Assembly (NCBI RefSeq): GCF_003202695.1
Contig: NZ_QGLL01000009.1
Location: 248,001 to 312,000, forward strand
Reading direction: 5' to 3'
DNA from: Bifidobacterium asteroides
GTDB taxonomy: Bacteria > Actinomycetota > Actinomycetes > Actinomycetales > Bifidobacteriaceae
Length of the DNA: 64,000 nt
The translations under genes were made by a program, and so were the position numbers. The first letter of the stretch is position 1; each line of letters begins with the position of its first letter. Of this stretch, positions 61,321-64,000 are shown piece after piece. The notes under the pieces were generated by a model. That model was given only the letters and a program-made list of their open reading frames with translations. It did no database searches and had not been told where the DNA came from.

Positions 61321-61352
61321 GATGCGGCATTGTCCAGTCCAATCGCCGCATC
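61321..61352. terminator. Hairpin between helicase and P-type ATPase genes
   Basis: GATGCGGC...GCCGCATC (61321-61328 with 61345-61352), extended by ATTG/CAAT inside. It lies 13 nt beyond the P-type ATPase stop. No T-run follows in either direction, so it may be a stability stem rather than a terminator. It also marks the right edge of the low-GC island. Confidence 0.4.
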
Positions 61353-61364
61353 AGGAAGAAACGA

Positions 61365-64000
<2,636 letters not shown>

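Overview
The window reads as chromosome of a Bifidobacterium-type actinobacterium. The grounds are: GC-rich core genes with SD-led starts and frequent GTG/TTG starts; a tadZABC-flp-tadEF cluster next to dnaX; a ppk / mutT1-type Nudix pair; a MurT/GatD pair beside dnaB; an amtB-PII pair; and sortase-dependent pili, all familiar from bifidobacterial genomes. I cannot fix the species from the sequence.

Layout. 1-7.0 kb (leftward): the 3'-truncated dnaX and, upstream of it, a complete tight-adherence (type IVb, Flp) pilus cassette tadZ-A-B-C-flp-E-F. 7.0-12.7 kb (rightward): ppk behind a promoter, a leader hairpin and a DnaA-box match, then mutT1-type Nudix/phosphatase, a conserved unknown and upp with its terminator. 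13.3-17.5 kb: a large orphan FtsX-type permease, a glycerophosphodiesterase and an aldo/keto reductase. 17.9-22.2 kb (leftward): a phasin-like protein, gatD, murT and dnaB. 22.5-27.8 kb: a MATE exporter, PII, amtB, ftsY and a small membrane protein.

27.9-48.4 kb is accessory. A 19-kb segment is bracketed by two near-identical direct repeats of about 693 bp (28060-28752 and 47042-47734). The right copy is the start of a working ABC permease gene; the left copy is a fragment fused to the eroded 3' end of an acetyltransferase gene whose intact relative lies at 43.4 kb. Between the repeats is a sortase-dependent pilus locus: class C sortase, LPFTG beta-propeller-like surface protein, LPLTG major pilin, a small secreted protein and a seven-repeat RCC1 protein. 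A decayed AraC regulator, an ABC-2 exporter operon, a GNAT enzyme and a two-component system follow. The two-component genes continue into the ABC permease/ATPase pair at 46.3-48.4 kb.

49-61.3 kb is a lower-GC island directly downstream of a tRNA-Lys gene. It holds a broken MobF-type relaxase, a SIR2-HerA two-gene defence system, a stretch of decayed coding sequence, and three genes (two actinobacterial unknowns and a 1278-residue SF1/UPF1-like helicase with a coiled-coil insert). These three form the best candidate for an undescribed system here. The window ends in a 5'-truncated P-type cation ATPase gene.
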